Assembly (NCBI GenBank): GCA_013365365.1
Contig: JABVXU010000040.1
Location: 206,478 to 270,477, forward strand
DNA: 64,000 nt
Direction: 5' to 3'
Source: Cruorifilaria tuberocauda
Lineage: Eukaryota > Nematoda > Chromadorea > Rhabditida > Onchocercidae
In this document: positions 17,852 through 28,399 of the stretch, in pieces
Layout: every line of letters starts with the position of its first letter
Position numbering within the stretch: the first letter of the stretch is position 1
Position numbers and translations under genes: made by a program
Notes under the pieces: generated by a model
Databases searched by the model: none
Seen by the model: the letters and a program-made list of their open reading frames with translations, nothing else
What the model was told of the DNA's origin: nothing

Positions 17852-18548
17852 TTTCTCTTTTTTTGTAAAAGCTAATTCAATCTAAATATATTTGAAATTT
17901 TTATTGAAATTGCGAAAATCCCTTCTATCATTAGAACTCATAACTATTTATGACTATTTTAAGAAGGTAAATAAATGTTGTATATAGATAATAAACCATA
18001 AGTACAACCTTTACAGATCTAGGAGTTAGTATAAGTACATGGTGAGAGAATTTCAAGATTCCTTATTGAATTATCTGGCTTTACCGATATAGAGCATACT
18101 CGAAAACAAGAAACAAACTACTGAAAAAGCAATTAGACTGGAATATGGGCTCTTAATATCTAGGAGATAATTTTTTATGCTTAACACTGCAAAATTTTCC
18201 GTTATGTAGCACATTTTTCTCTGAAATTTATCATCGAAATGAAGTGAGCACTCATCAAGCAATGGTAAGATGATATTGTTGTGAACTAAAGAATGAAGAA
18301 CTCGTCTAATTTTTGCTATGTCGTAATTAATCCAAAATTTTTGAAATTTGTAGGTACAAATATATATTATATGTATATATATATATGTGCTTTTTTTATC
18401 AGCTAGAAATAATTAAAAAGATTTATTGATGCGTAAGAGTTCATCCTATCTATCCTTATATCTCACTTGCTGTAGCACACGAATTTATGGGTCCTGTCGA
18501 TGTTTTACTAATAATGAAATGCAATTAGTATCAGTTGTTTATTTTCAG
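17852..18548. other. Junction interval between Wolbachia and nematode sequence
   Basis: The last certain bacterial base is the ubiE start (17,851) and the first certain nematode base is the exon acceptor at 18,549. A TA-rich stretch with an alternating TATATA run lies at about 18,360-18,388. There are no Ns. A minus-strand ORF at 18,071-18,262 ends in a hydrophobic segment and may be a Wolbachia remnant, which would put the switch at about 18,263-18,548. The exact breakpoint cannot be seen by eye. Confidence 0.6.
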
Positions 18549-21500
18549 TGATTGCAATGCCATCACGTTCAGGTTGTGCAGTAGCGCAGCAAATGCCACG
18601 ACAAGTCAAAAAAGTTTGTTTTCGAAAACTTTCTGATACCCTTAGATATGCTGATGAACCTGATATCTTGATATCCTGACTAATTTAAAGTTATAATCTT
18701 ATAAGATAGAAATTTTATGTATGGTAGTATGCTATCTGCCAGTAATTCATTTTTGTCGAAATTTATTTGGTTGTGAGATCCTACATACTTGCACGTATTT
18801 ACAAGTCGGATATTGTCTGTCATAGATTGCTTTAGGTCTCAGTGCCTACAATACCAGATATTAGTACTCAGAAATACGGAACATATCAAGCGAATGTTAT
18901 TGAAACAGTGGTGACAGGGAATCCTTACAAGTTTAAACACTCTGCTATATTGCAGCAAAAGAATCACTTATCGGAAAGTGGAAAATTTAATAAAAGTAAG
19001 CTTGTTAGTTTTCTTCGGATATAAGAAATCTACCTGAGTGGGCAGCCTTAGATTTCCCAATTGTCTCAGTGATCGTTATTTGCCGAAAGATCCACTAGTT
19101 AGCTTAGTGAATTATCACTCATCAATGTTTCAATGTGAAATTCAATTTATGGTTTTGGAAAATGATTTACTTTTATTTCATTCACATTATAGTGATCGAT
19201 CACTCTTCCTTCATGCAGGAATTTAAACGAAAATACAGCCGTTGAAAAATTTTCATTGTTTAATAGTTGTTACAGTCTGCAGTAGCTTGAATTATCTTCT
19301 TCTCATTTGTTGATTTGGAGCAAGAGGATGGGAAAGAACAATAAGCAGTTCAAACTATATTTTATTCTTTGTTAGCTTCAAATATTCCAAATCGATGAAT
19401 ATTTTTTAGGTCTTCTCATCAGCATTCCAGTAGTAAAGATCGTATTATTTATAACTGCTTTCATCTAAGACCTAATTATTTAGCTTTAAGAAAATGGGTC
19501 AAGGCATCTTTGCTTATAAATATTAAATTGGATGGATAAGCAGTGAGATTGGATCAGGTTTTAGTGTAAATAATAGCTATCTAACTTCTTACATGCTTAC
19601 TTGATATCAACTCCTGTACATTGGATTATAATTTTTTTCTACTATAGATTTCATTTTTTAATATAATTTCAGAACTTTAACTGGTATTATAGCTTTATTG
19701 TTGTGTTTTCTTAAAACTGTGATGCTTGTGTAAATTTTTGAAATAAATTTTTTCTTTGCTCTCATCGAAGATTAAGGAATGGGAGAATTTAAATAGGGAA
19801 GTCCATTTTTTTTTGGAAGCTTACTGATTTTTTGCATAAATGAAGCAGTCTTTGTAAATACAAAATCGCTGTCAAATGTGACACATATGCCATCCAGCAG
19901 CATGACAGCACTGATGGTACCTTCAAGTTTACATCTCAGCGACGATTCATATTCTGCTCATACGTTGTTCAACAGGAGAAGAGGTTTGTGCTGCTTATTT
20001 TCTTCATTTATTGTTTCCTACAAATTGTCTGACATGGTAATTAAGGTCAACAGATAAGACGATAGAACGACTGAAGAAAAAAAATATATATATATACGCA
20101 AAATATAAGCGGAAGATTTCTGCTTATCTTTTTTCTCCTTTCTCCTTCATTTCATAAAAAGAAGTTTGCATTTTTCTCTCCATTTGTTGAGGATTACTTT
20201 TGCTAGTATTCATCTGTTTCTATTAGTAATGAGAACATGTCGGAGTTTTGAAATGAGTTTAAATTTAGCTTTGATCAAGTGTAGTTACAAGTATGTGATA
20301 TTTATCAAAAGCCATCTGATGTCATTGAGCTGTGGAAAATTGAGCATGCTTGTTGACCTATGTTTTCCGTAATTTTGCTTTGACCACTATATGTATTTAT
20401 TTGGGTACAGACGGAAGACGTATGTCCTTTTTTTCTCTATTAGTTCTTATGATTTCCATCTTCTCACCTTGTCATTTTTTCATCTGCAAACCTTTAACAA
20501 TAATTGTTGAGAAAAATTTTGTTTTTCTAAATGCTTTTTTGATTGATGCTAGTTTTCCTTCTTGATAATATAGTGAGACTCCGGGCAGGTCACAGTATTA
20601 ATGTGTCTGAGTGAGCGGAAGAAGGATGCTATTCTTTAGCGCTAATGTCTACTAAAATGACAATTGTTATCTCTTTACGCTTATTCAGTGCCGCGGTTGA
20701 AAAATCTCTTGACTTGAATTGTATACATGTACGTAAATAATTAAGGTTGATGACGAATGAATGGCTGAAGTTAGTTGATAGCATTTAATGAAAGCAGACT
20801 ACCGGATCTAATGAGTGGTCCATCTCTTCCGATTTGAGCATTCCAATTTCCCTTATTTGTCAGTTTCTTCTACGTCAATTTCATAATTATTTCTAAAAGT
20901 TCCTATTATTTACTGTTTCCTTTCTACTGCTTTTTCATCTATCTGTTCATTCGAATTTTAGCATTGTGCATCCGGTAGGTGCTTGTCCGTCATTCTATCT
21001 ATCTATTTACCGGTGTCATAGGAACGAGCTGCACATGTACATAAGATTAGAAAAGCATGGGAAATAAAATCAACAACAAGCTGCAATGGTTTAGAATTCG
21101 ACAGTTCCTCAATATTGTCGCATTTTTTTGTGATAAGTGTGATGAATTGATGTTGTAATTGAATTTCATTTTAATATTAAGTAATGTTGAATCAAAGGAT
21201 GCCATTTCTATTTTATTTAGAGTTTTTTCTGCAAACCACATTGTTCTTTAGTCTTCTTCATTATGTAGTAATGATAGATGATTCGATGGCACCTTTTCTT
21301 CATCAGACATGAGCAGCATAATGATTCAGCAATAGAAATCTTCATTAGTTATATGATTTTTTTCTTCGAATATTTCAGGCGAAATATACTGATACTCATT
21401 TTTCTTCATACATATAAGGTTGCAAAGTGTGACGTAAGCATGAATACTAGATTTTATTATAATTTCGTTGTATTTGAAAATATCTCTTACTTCTCCATAC

Positions 21501-24500
21501 ATTATATAGCTCCAATGAGAGCATAAAATCGATATAATGTATGGAGAAGTAAGAGATTTTTGATTGAATGAAGTGTGCAATCAGTTGAAAATTGATATAA
21601 ATGGGGGTAAGATCACCCTTAATAAACATTTTCAGTATACTTGGTCGTGATGGATTAAATTTTTGAAGAGATTTTTATGATTGCGGGAATGTATCTGTAC
21701 GAATTTTTTTGCTGGCATCAACTGGAGATTCTTCGAACTGATTTTCTCTGGTGTTCAACCCACTAGATGTTGGTATTAAGTCCAATTGCTTGACGTAATA
21801 TTATTCTGACTTTTACGACTTTCATTTGTTGTTATTACTGATACTCTTTTGAATTTTACTCTATCGCTATTATAAAAAATTGTCTGGCATATTCAAACAT
21901 AAATCTTAAAATAGTAGCGTTGATCCATTAGTCCGAATCTGAATCTTTACTGAATCTTTTTGCTTTTTGAAAAATTTTTTTCCTGATTTTATAACAAATG
22001 CAACTCTATATTCTATGAGCTCCAGCATGTATAAAAAAAAAGATTAGTGAATAGTAAGTCTAACTTCGACTATTAAAGACACGAGACTGTTTTCATTTCG
22101 AAGTGAGACTAGCTTACAAATGTAATGTAATTACATCACAGAATTGTTATTTCAAATGACTGTTAGCTGCTCATTCTTACGCATCACATTTATTATCACA
22201 TGCATCTTTCTCATTTTAAAATGTTTTCATTTAAAAATTTAAAGAGACAAATTGTTTATACCTTTATGTATCATTCGGTAAAACGTTAGAGTGTATTGTA
22301 TTTGAGACAAAAAGAGTTTTGCATTGCAAATATTTCTTCCCTGCTGAACTATATAGGATTCTAGGGAAAGGTTAAACACTGATGTGACGTTTTGATTTTT
22401 GTGAATTTCTCTTGTTTGTCAAAAGTTAAGCTGAAGTGTTGGTGTCTGTTACTGCCGTCTGTGGATTCACTTTTGAAAGGAAAAATACAGTAGTAGTGTT
22501 TGGTTCCAAATCTGATTTATCTGTTCTATTTTTTTTTTAATTCTATTTCTGTTTTCAATACAATCAATTTTGGATGATCTCACAGACGAGAACGCATCAT
22601 TTTTTTCGGTCTTGTCATATTTTGCCTTCACATTCTCCTCATTTCTGTTCTTTTCATTTTGTGGAAATTATTGACTCTATGGCTGTTCCATTTTCGGTCC
22701 TTTTTTCGACCATTTTACTTGTGGACTAAATGTTAATAAATGTTTCTAAAATTGTCCATGATGTTACACCTGCATGTTTAACTGGACAAAATTTTTTCGA
22801 AAATTTTCCAAAGGCAGAAGTGTTTAATTTTTTCAGCTTCTCTACGCTGATCAAACCACGGGATTTAGATTTATCGTTGTTAATAGATAATGTTGAAGTG
22901 GAAAGAGTGACAAATAAAATCCAATAAAATACCATTGTTATAGTTGCTGTCATAGTGATTCTTGTGCATTATTAAACTGGCGGTGATTAATGTTTGATAC
23001 TTCTATTAAAAAGAATGTAGTATGATTGTATATAAAGGAGGTATTACTGATATTTTCCTTTCATTTTCCGCTTTTCATTTCAGTCTATTGTCGGAAGACA
23101 AATATGTGATTTTGTAGTGAAGTAAAATATAAAATATAACTGATTTGATGGGATAGGGCAGAAACTTTGAAACGAATTTTTTTCGAAAAATTAAATTTAC
23201 AGAAGACTACAAAAATTTTTTTCTGTAAAATACTATTATTATGTATGTTTGATGAAATAACGACATATTAAAAAGACATAATCTCTCGAGAAAATCATTT
23301 ATATAATAGTATTTAATATTAATACGGACAAGATTGCTTGTTTGGGTTAGAATGCAGCTTTTACTTTATACACAGGGGGAGAATTGCTCTTAAGTAAAGA
23401 ACTCAACAAATCAACAAAACACTTTTTACCTGTTACACTTTCACGAAAAGGTGTTTATTCTATAAATAAGTAACTATATTTCGTTTGTATGCATTTGGAT
23501 TTTAGTGTATTAAAGACTAATGGTGTATTACAAACTTCTAATGCATTGAAAATTTTTCGTCAACTTCAGCTTCATCATTCCTCTTCTGAAGCAGTAGTAA
23601 TATTTATAGTTCAGGTTAATTATTTTCTGATACTTCAGAAAAATCCGCATATTTGTTAATTTAATAGTTGATAAAATTTTTGGAGCTTTTTGTTACTATT
23701 TACTGCTTTGAATCTCATCTTCATACGTTGCCTTTGTTATTGATTGATTTCTCTATGATCTAATGCTGAGGAATTATAGTGTTTTTCCGTGGAGATAAAT
23801 TTGAAAATTTTTAACTAAAGATGTAAGAATTTTTCCATTCTCACATCAGTAATGAAAACATATCTTTTTACTAATCGTGCTGACAAGATTTTCTGCAATC
23901 GTTGAAGTGTCATTTAGATCACTTTCATTAGCATTTCTAACAGTGCTTTCTAGCCAGTTTATTCTTGATGTGATATGGAGTTATTAGTTAAAGAAAAAAA
24001 TTAATGAAAAAACTTTCAGATTGCTACATGAACTTGGAAAAAAGGGATTTAATTATAACATCACCATCTTCATCGGTTCCTTTGAAACAACGATTCTTTT
24101 ATATTGATGGACAAAATTTTGATAATGGATATGATCGAAATTCTGCCGGTCCTAGCTCAAGTTATGACAGTTCTTCTAGTTTCGAAAGTATGAAGGTATT
24201 AAAATTTTTCCATTTACTATGGTTTTCTCAACGTGCAATTAATCATAACAATTTTCTCATCGTAGCTTTTTAGAAACATAACTTTTGTCTCTTACCTTTA
24301 AATTTCAAGACTTCATTACTCATTTTCTCAGTATAAAGAGTTAACGTCCGTAAGATATTTTTCAAACTGACGAAGAAAAGGTTGGAAGTAAGAATGGAAT
24401 TAACAAAATTAAGTGGTCCGAAGACGATTTGTGTTATCACAACTTTATATAATCTGTTAGATGTTTTCTGTTAAAGTTTCGCCACTGAATGTACATGTAA

Positions 24501-27500
24501 ATTATAATTTTATAAGCGAAAGTTATAAACTTCTGTAGTGTTGCTTCCAAATTAAGGAGAAAATTTCGAATAGTTTGCTATTTATTTGTTTAAATCAGAA
24601 ACTTGGCGATATTGCAAAGATGGAATAGTAGAATTAGAGTAATAACATTCATCTTGTTTATGTCGATTAGAGCAATGTAAAATTAAAATCTTGATTGCTT
24701 GAGTATTTAGTGTATTTCAGAGTGGTTCCTCGCACGTTTGTTCAACAGTTGATACCCAAACCGCCATTGACAGTAATTAATTTTTAAAGACTTATCTCTG
24801 GCGTATTCGTTATATTGATTTTGTTATCTTTAATGATTTTGAGTGGTTTTCAGTTATAAATTTTTTGCTGACCTATAACATATTATTTCCACAGTCACAA
24901 AATCTACTTACCTGTTATATTGATATTCATAAGCTCCTATTTTTATTACAGTATGTGGATCATCATCGGATCTCTTGCTGAACAGTTCCCAATCACGTCT
25001 TTCAATGCAAAGCAGTAATAGTGGTGACGCTTCTTTCATTATAAATATGGCGAACGTGTTTGATGATTCAGGAGCTAAGCACATCGACGGAGATAACCTA
25101 GAGGATGTTTCTAGATTATCTTTTTCTGATATGATACTCAAAGGAATGCCGGTATGCCACATACACCTATATATAAAGAAATCTATATAATGGCAAAAGT
25201 TTTTGGTGACGTAAATGTAACGGAAGTAAAGTTAAATTTATATTGAAGTTAATTAATAAAAGCAATGTTATTTATTTTGATGAATTTACTGAAAAAATAT
25301 AAGTTATTTGTTTGATCTATTTTTTTCTCAACATTTATCCTCTGTTTTGATGATTTTGGAGTAGCCTTATTACTTATTTATTAAGTGAAATCAATATCAA
25401 AAATATTTTTTTCGTTTCAATTCGAGCTGTAACGAGACTAATGCTGTTCGTTCAGTCAATTTATCTAGTATGTTATAGGAAACAGAAATTTTGGCAACAT
25501 GGTTAGGTAATTTGGGTTATTCGGAATATTTAACAGCCTTCGTGACTCAAGGTTATGATCTTTCGACAATCGCTCGGATAACACCCGAAGATTTGACAGC
25601 ATTAGGAATAACCCATCCAGTTCATCGAAAATTTCTCATTTCTGAAATTCATAGGTGGCGTATAAGAGATAGTTGGCCAATAATGGTACCATCAGGAGAA
25701 TTAAGGTTATTTTTGTTGTTAACAATTTTCAAATTTATTGACTCTTGAATTATTTTGTTTCGTTTTGTTTTTCGAATAAAAGTAATATATTTAATGATAC
25801 GTTGAATAAATATTTTAGAGATTGGCTCCCATTAATTGGCCTTTCTGAATATATTAGTTTGTTCGAGGATCAGGGATATTGCAGAATTGGTGAAATTCAA
25901 AATTTTATGTGGGAAGACTTCGAAGATATCGGCATTGAGAAGTTGGGACATTTGAAACGTCTTGGCCTTGCTATCAAAAAAATGAAGGTTGCCTATTATT
26001 GTCATATTGGCTTAAATTTACATTGTATATATACTTAGATATGGCGATTGTTTTTGAATGAGATTTCGGCTCTATCAGTAGTGCTATTTTCGCGCTTTTA
26101 TCAGGTCTTGAAGAAGTAACTTGTCCAGCATTGCTTGGAAATGGTAATTACCAGATTCTCTTCTAGGTTGAGGAGATATATAATTGGGAGTTTTGTACAA
26201 GCCGAAATAGTTGTGTCGAGTAGTTAAAATATAGATATGGTATAAATTAGATGGAATGGACAACGAATTCTCATAGTTACAGTTATTACTTTTGTTCTGC
26301 ATTAGTGCTATTAATACTTGATGTGTTGCATTGAACGACAAACGGTTTCACTTATGGAAATTACTTGTGGGAATTATCTTTTTATAAAACAAATTATGTA
26401 TGGTGAATCTGGCGTGGAGTACTGACAAAGTTTTCACTGACCTGAATATCCTCATCTTTTATTCGTACAACTAAGTTTAATGAGAAATGGATTTCCCGAA
26501 CTTATTTTCTTAAGAAAATTATATTTCTCAGATTATAGAAGATGTCTATTTACCTAACTGTTTTCAGGACTATGAATTCGGTCGAATTCAGTCGAATGGT
26601 TTGCAGCAACTCGTGAGTGTTGCAGTACATCATAAAAAAATAGACGCTCAGGTAAGTTCCCTATTAAGAGGATCTAGTTCATTTAAGTAATGCTTTTCTC
26701 TGTCTTTTCAGGTCAATCTTTGTCCATTTCTTCTCCGAAATACGCTTCACAAATATTTAAAGGAATTCACATCATTATCATTTTCAAAAAAAGGACCTTT
26801 TTAGACAACTTGCGATGGTTTATGTTTACACCTGACACCACAACCTCTTGCTGCAATATCCACGTTTCACCCAAGAAGTTTGAGCGCATCGTACGATAAA
26901 TGTTGTATTACCGAAAAGCAACGTCCACGCAGTCGTGAGATCATTCCTACTGAGACACATGTACAAAAACAGGTAGTTCAGAGATAATTACTGAGACACA
27001 TGTACAAGAACAGGTAGTTCAGAGATAATTTATTGTGGGTAAAAATTGGAAATGCGGAAAATATTTGTCAGCTTGAATATTATTCTGTTCAGGTATATCC
27101 ATACTATAACTCAAATCTATTGAACGAGACGATTCCCTACCATTTGGAAAGATGTGATGAACAGTCGCTGGAATCGAACTTAAATAAGCGAAAAAAAAGT
27201 TCACTTCAGATAAATCCGTGTTCTCTTTTTCGAATCCCTTCAGAAAGTCGCCAGAAACATTTCATTGTCCGACAACAACTATCCATACTCCCCGCTAGGA
27301 TTTTAAGTACGGCTGACAATTCCATCATTTCTGATTCAGAAGACTATCCACCTCCTCCGGGTTATTATTTCAATTTCTTATCTTGACATTATTTGTAAAA
27401 ACTAGTAGATTCTCTCTGTATCTGAAATGTTTAGACATTATTTATCAGTTTTCGTTGGTGACATTGCTCTGAAAAAAGCACGTAAGTAGTACATTGCACA

Positions 27501-28317
27501 ACAGATGGAATAAAAAATAGAACAAAATATGTTGTAGTTGATACCGTACTAATTGTTGGATGACTAATTGTTTCCTAATAATAAATTTTTTACTTTTGGG
27601 TAGAATTATAGTGAATTTTGTTATAGTCATTTTTAAGGTGTTCATTTCAGCACCCTTAGCATGTGAAGGATCCGTTCAGGTTTTGAGATCAGCATTTAAT
27701 GAATCCGCAATGGCAGCAATAGCTAAATCAACAAACGGTAGTAATTTTGAACTGCTTGAGATTAATTCCTTCTCATTAAACAGTCAACTTTCATTTGCAA
27801 ATGATAACTGTGGTACAATAAAAAGTCGTGACAACTTATTACGGCACAGATGTAACGAAGAAGCGACAAGTACAACTTCTACACAGTCTAACACGTCACA
27901 TCGCAGGTAAACATATAACATGCAGATTTTCATCAAAAGTTCAGTCTGACCAATCTAAAATGCAAATGAACTTTTTAAAATTTTCAGATATTACAGCAAC
28001 GCTCCTTTTTGATGTTTTTGATAGAATTTTGAACAAAATTTGCATTTACTGAGAATTTGAAGAAAAGAACAAGTGATTTATCGTAATAAATTTTTGTTGA
28101 GTTTTCTAGTTAAACATTAATTGTAAAACTATTAATTATTAGTTGTAATACTTGTGTACTTTATTTGCACCGTTGAAGTTACTCAGCATCAGCGAATAAT
28201 GGCGATGTATTGAACGATATTGGTAGTATGCTGCAGAATTTAACGGATGAGTTGGATGCGATGTTATTACCTTCGCAGACCATCGGATATCCTCGCTATA
28301 AACAAATCCCATTCTAA
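18549..28317 (+). CDS. Caskin-like scaffold protein gene, 3' 13 exons only
   Basis: Thirteen exons chain by splice phase into one frame of 698 codons plus stop: 18549-18613, 18836-18995, 19849-19983, 24020-24195, 24721-24772, 24952-25151, 25479-25705, 25819-25987, 26568-26651, 26805-26972, 27093-27360, 27651-27906, 28179-28317. The product has a Ser-rich linker, two adjacent SAM domains, a Pro-containing low-complexity region and a conserved acidic tail. The SAM pair and tail match Caskin, a multidomain neuronal scaffold (ankyrin repeats, SH3, two SAMs, tail). No start codon exon, ankyrin or SH3 exon is present: the first exon enters with two bases of a split codon, so upstream exons must exist. 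They are displaced by the Wolbachia segment. ANKS1 or another tandem-SAM protein is the alternative, but the tail favours Caskin. Confidence 0.8.
19984..24019 (+). other. Large Caskin intron, 4.0 kb
   Basis: AT-rich intron between exons 3 and 4 of the Caskin-like gene. It contains the perfect hairpin at 21,482-21,557. A 65-codon ORF at 22,730-22,927 is not supported by splice sites. Nothing else is recognised. Confidence 0.6.
21482..21557. repeat. Perfect inverted repeat, possible small-RNA hairpin
   Basis: The arm at 21,483-21,507 (TCTCTTACTTCTCCATACAT followed by TATAT) is exactly complementary to 21,532-21,556, with one further A-T pair outside and a 24-base loop. The 76-base size resembles a microRNA precursor, although a fully paired stem is also what a recent small palindromic element would show. 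Confidence 0.75.
25479..25705 (+). CDS. Caskin-like gene, exon with first SAM domain
   Basis: The exon encodes ETEILATWLGNLGYSEYLTA followed by FVTQGYDLSTIARITPEDLT, then ALGITHPVHRKFLISEIHRW. This is a complete SAM fold: the W-L start of helix 1, the mid-loop G-Y-D, the E-D-L and the L-G-I-x-x-x-x-H-R-x-x-x-x helix 5 pattern. The acceptor is TTATAG at 25,473-25,478 rather than the nearby AACAG, because only the former keeps phase 0 with the preceding exon. Confidence 0.9.
25819..25987 (+). CDS. Caskin-like gene, exon with second SAM domain
   Basis: The exon encodes DWLPLIGLSEYISLFEDQGY and ends with WEDFEDIGIEKLGHLKRLGL plus AIKKMK. The W-E-D-x-x-x-I-G-I-x-K-L-G-H-x-K-R/K-L helix 4/5 wording is very close to the second SAM domain of Caskin. 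The short spacing from the first SAM domain also fits the Caskin tandem, which in mammals forms polymers. Confidence 0.9.
26948..27029 (+). repeat. 41-bp tandem duplication across a 5' splice site
   Basis: Copy 1 (26,948-26,988) and copy 2 (26,989-27,029) differ at one base of 41. Each contains the exon end CAG followed by GTAGTT, so the donor site of the exon at 26,805-26,972 is present twice. Reading through the first donor meets an in-frame TAA after four codons. Confidence 0.9.
28179..28317 (+). CDS. Caskin-like gene, terminal exon
   Basis: The last exon encodes a tail with DIGSMLQNLTDELDAMLLPS and ends in KQIPF before TAA. The D-I-x-x-M-x-x-x-L-x-x-x-L-D-A-M-L pattern is that of the Caskin C-terminal tail motif. 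The phase 2 junction with the preceding exon restores AGT (Ser). Confidence 0.85.
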
Positions 28318-28393
28318 CAGCAGATACAAACTTAGGGTTCTCTTTGTTTTTCTAATTATGATATTAATATTGTGAACTCGGGACCGATCTGAG

Positions 28394-28399
28394 AATAAA
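28394..28399 (+). terminator. Poly(A) signal of the Caskin-like gene
   Basis: An exact AATAAA lies 77 bases after the stop codon in AT-rich sequence. Confidence 0.6.

Noticed and set aside
21278..21629. Overlapping ORFs on both strands
   Set aside because: They run through the hairpin arms; the mirrored peptides come from the inverted repeat and lack coding character.
22726..22953. ORFs on both strands in the Caskin intron
   Set aside because: No splice sites fit the phases of the neighbouring exons and no family is recognised. A mobile-element scrap is possible but not supported.
25486..25490. Alternative acceptor AACAG before the first SAM exon
   Set aside because: It would break the phase with the previous exon; TTATAG seven bases upstream keeps it.
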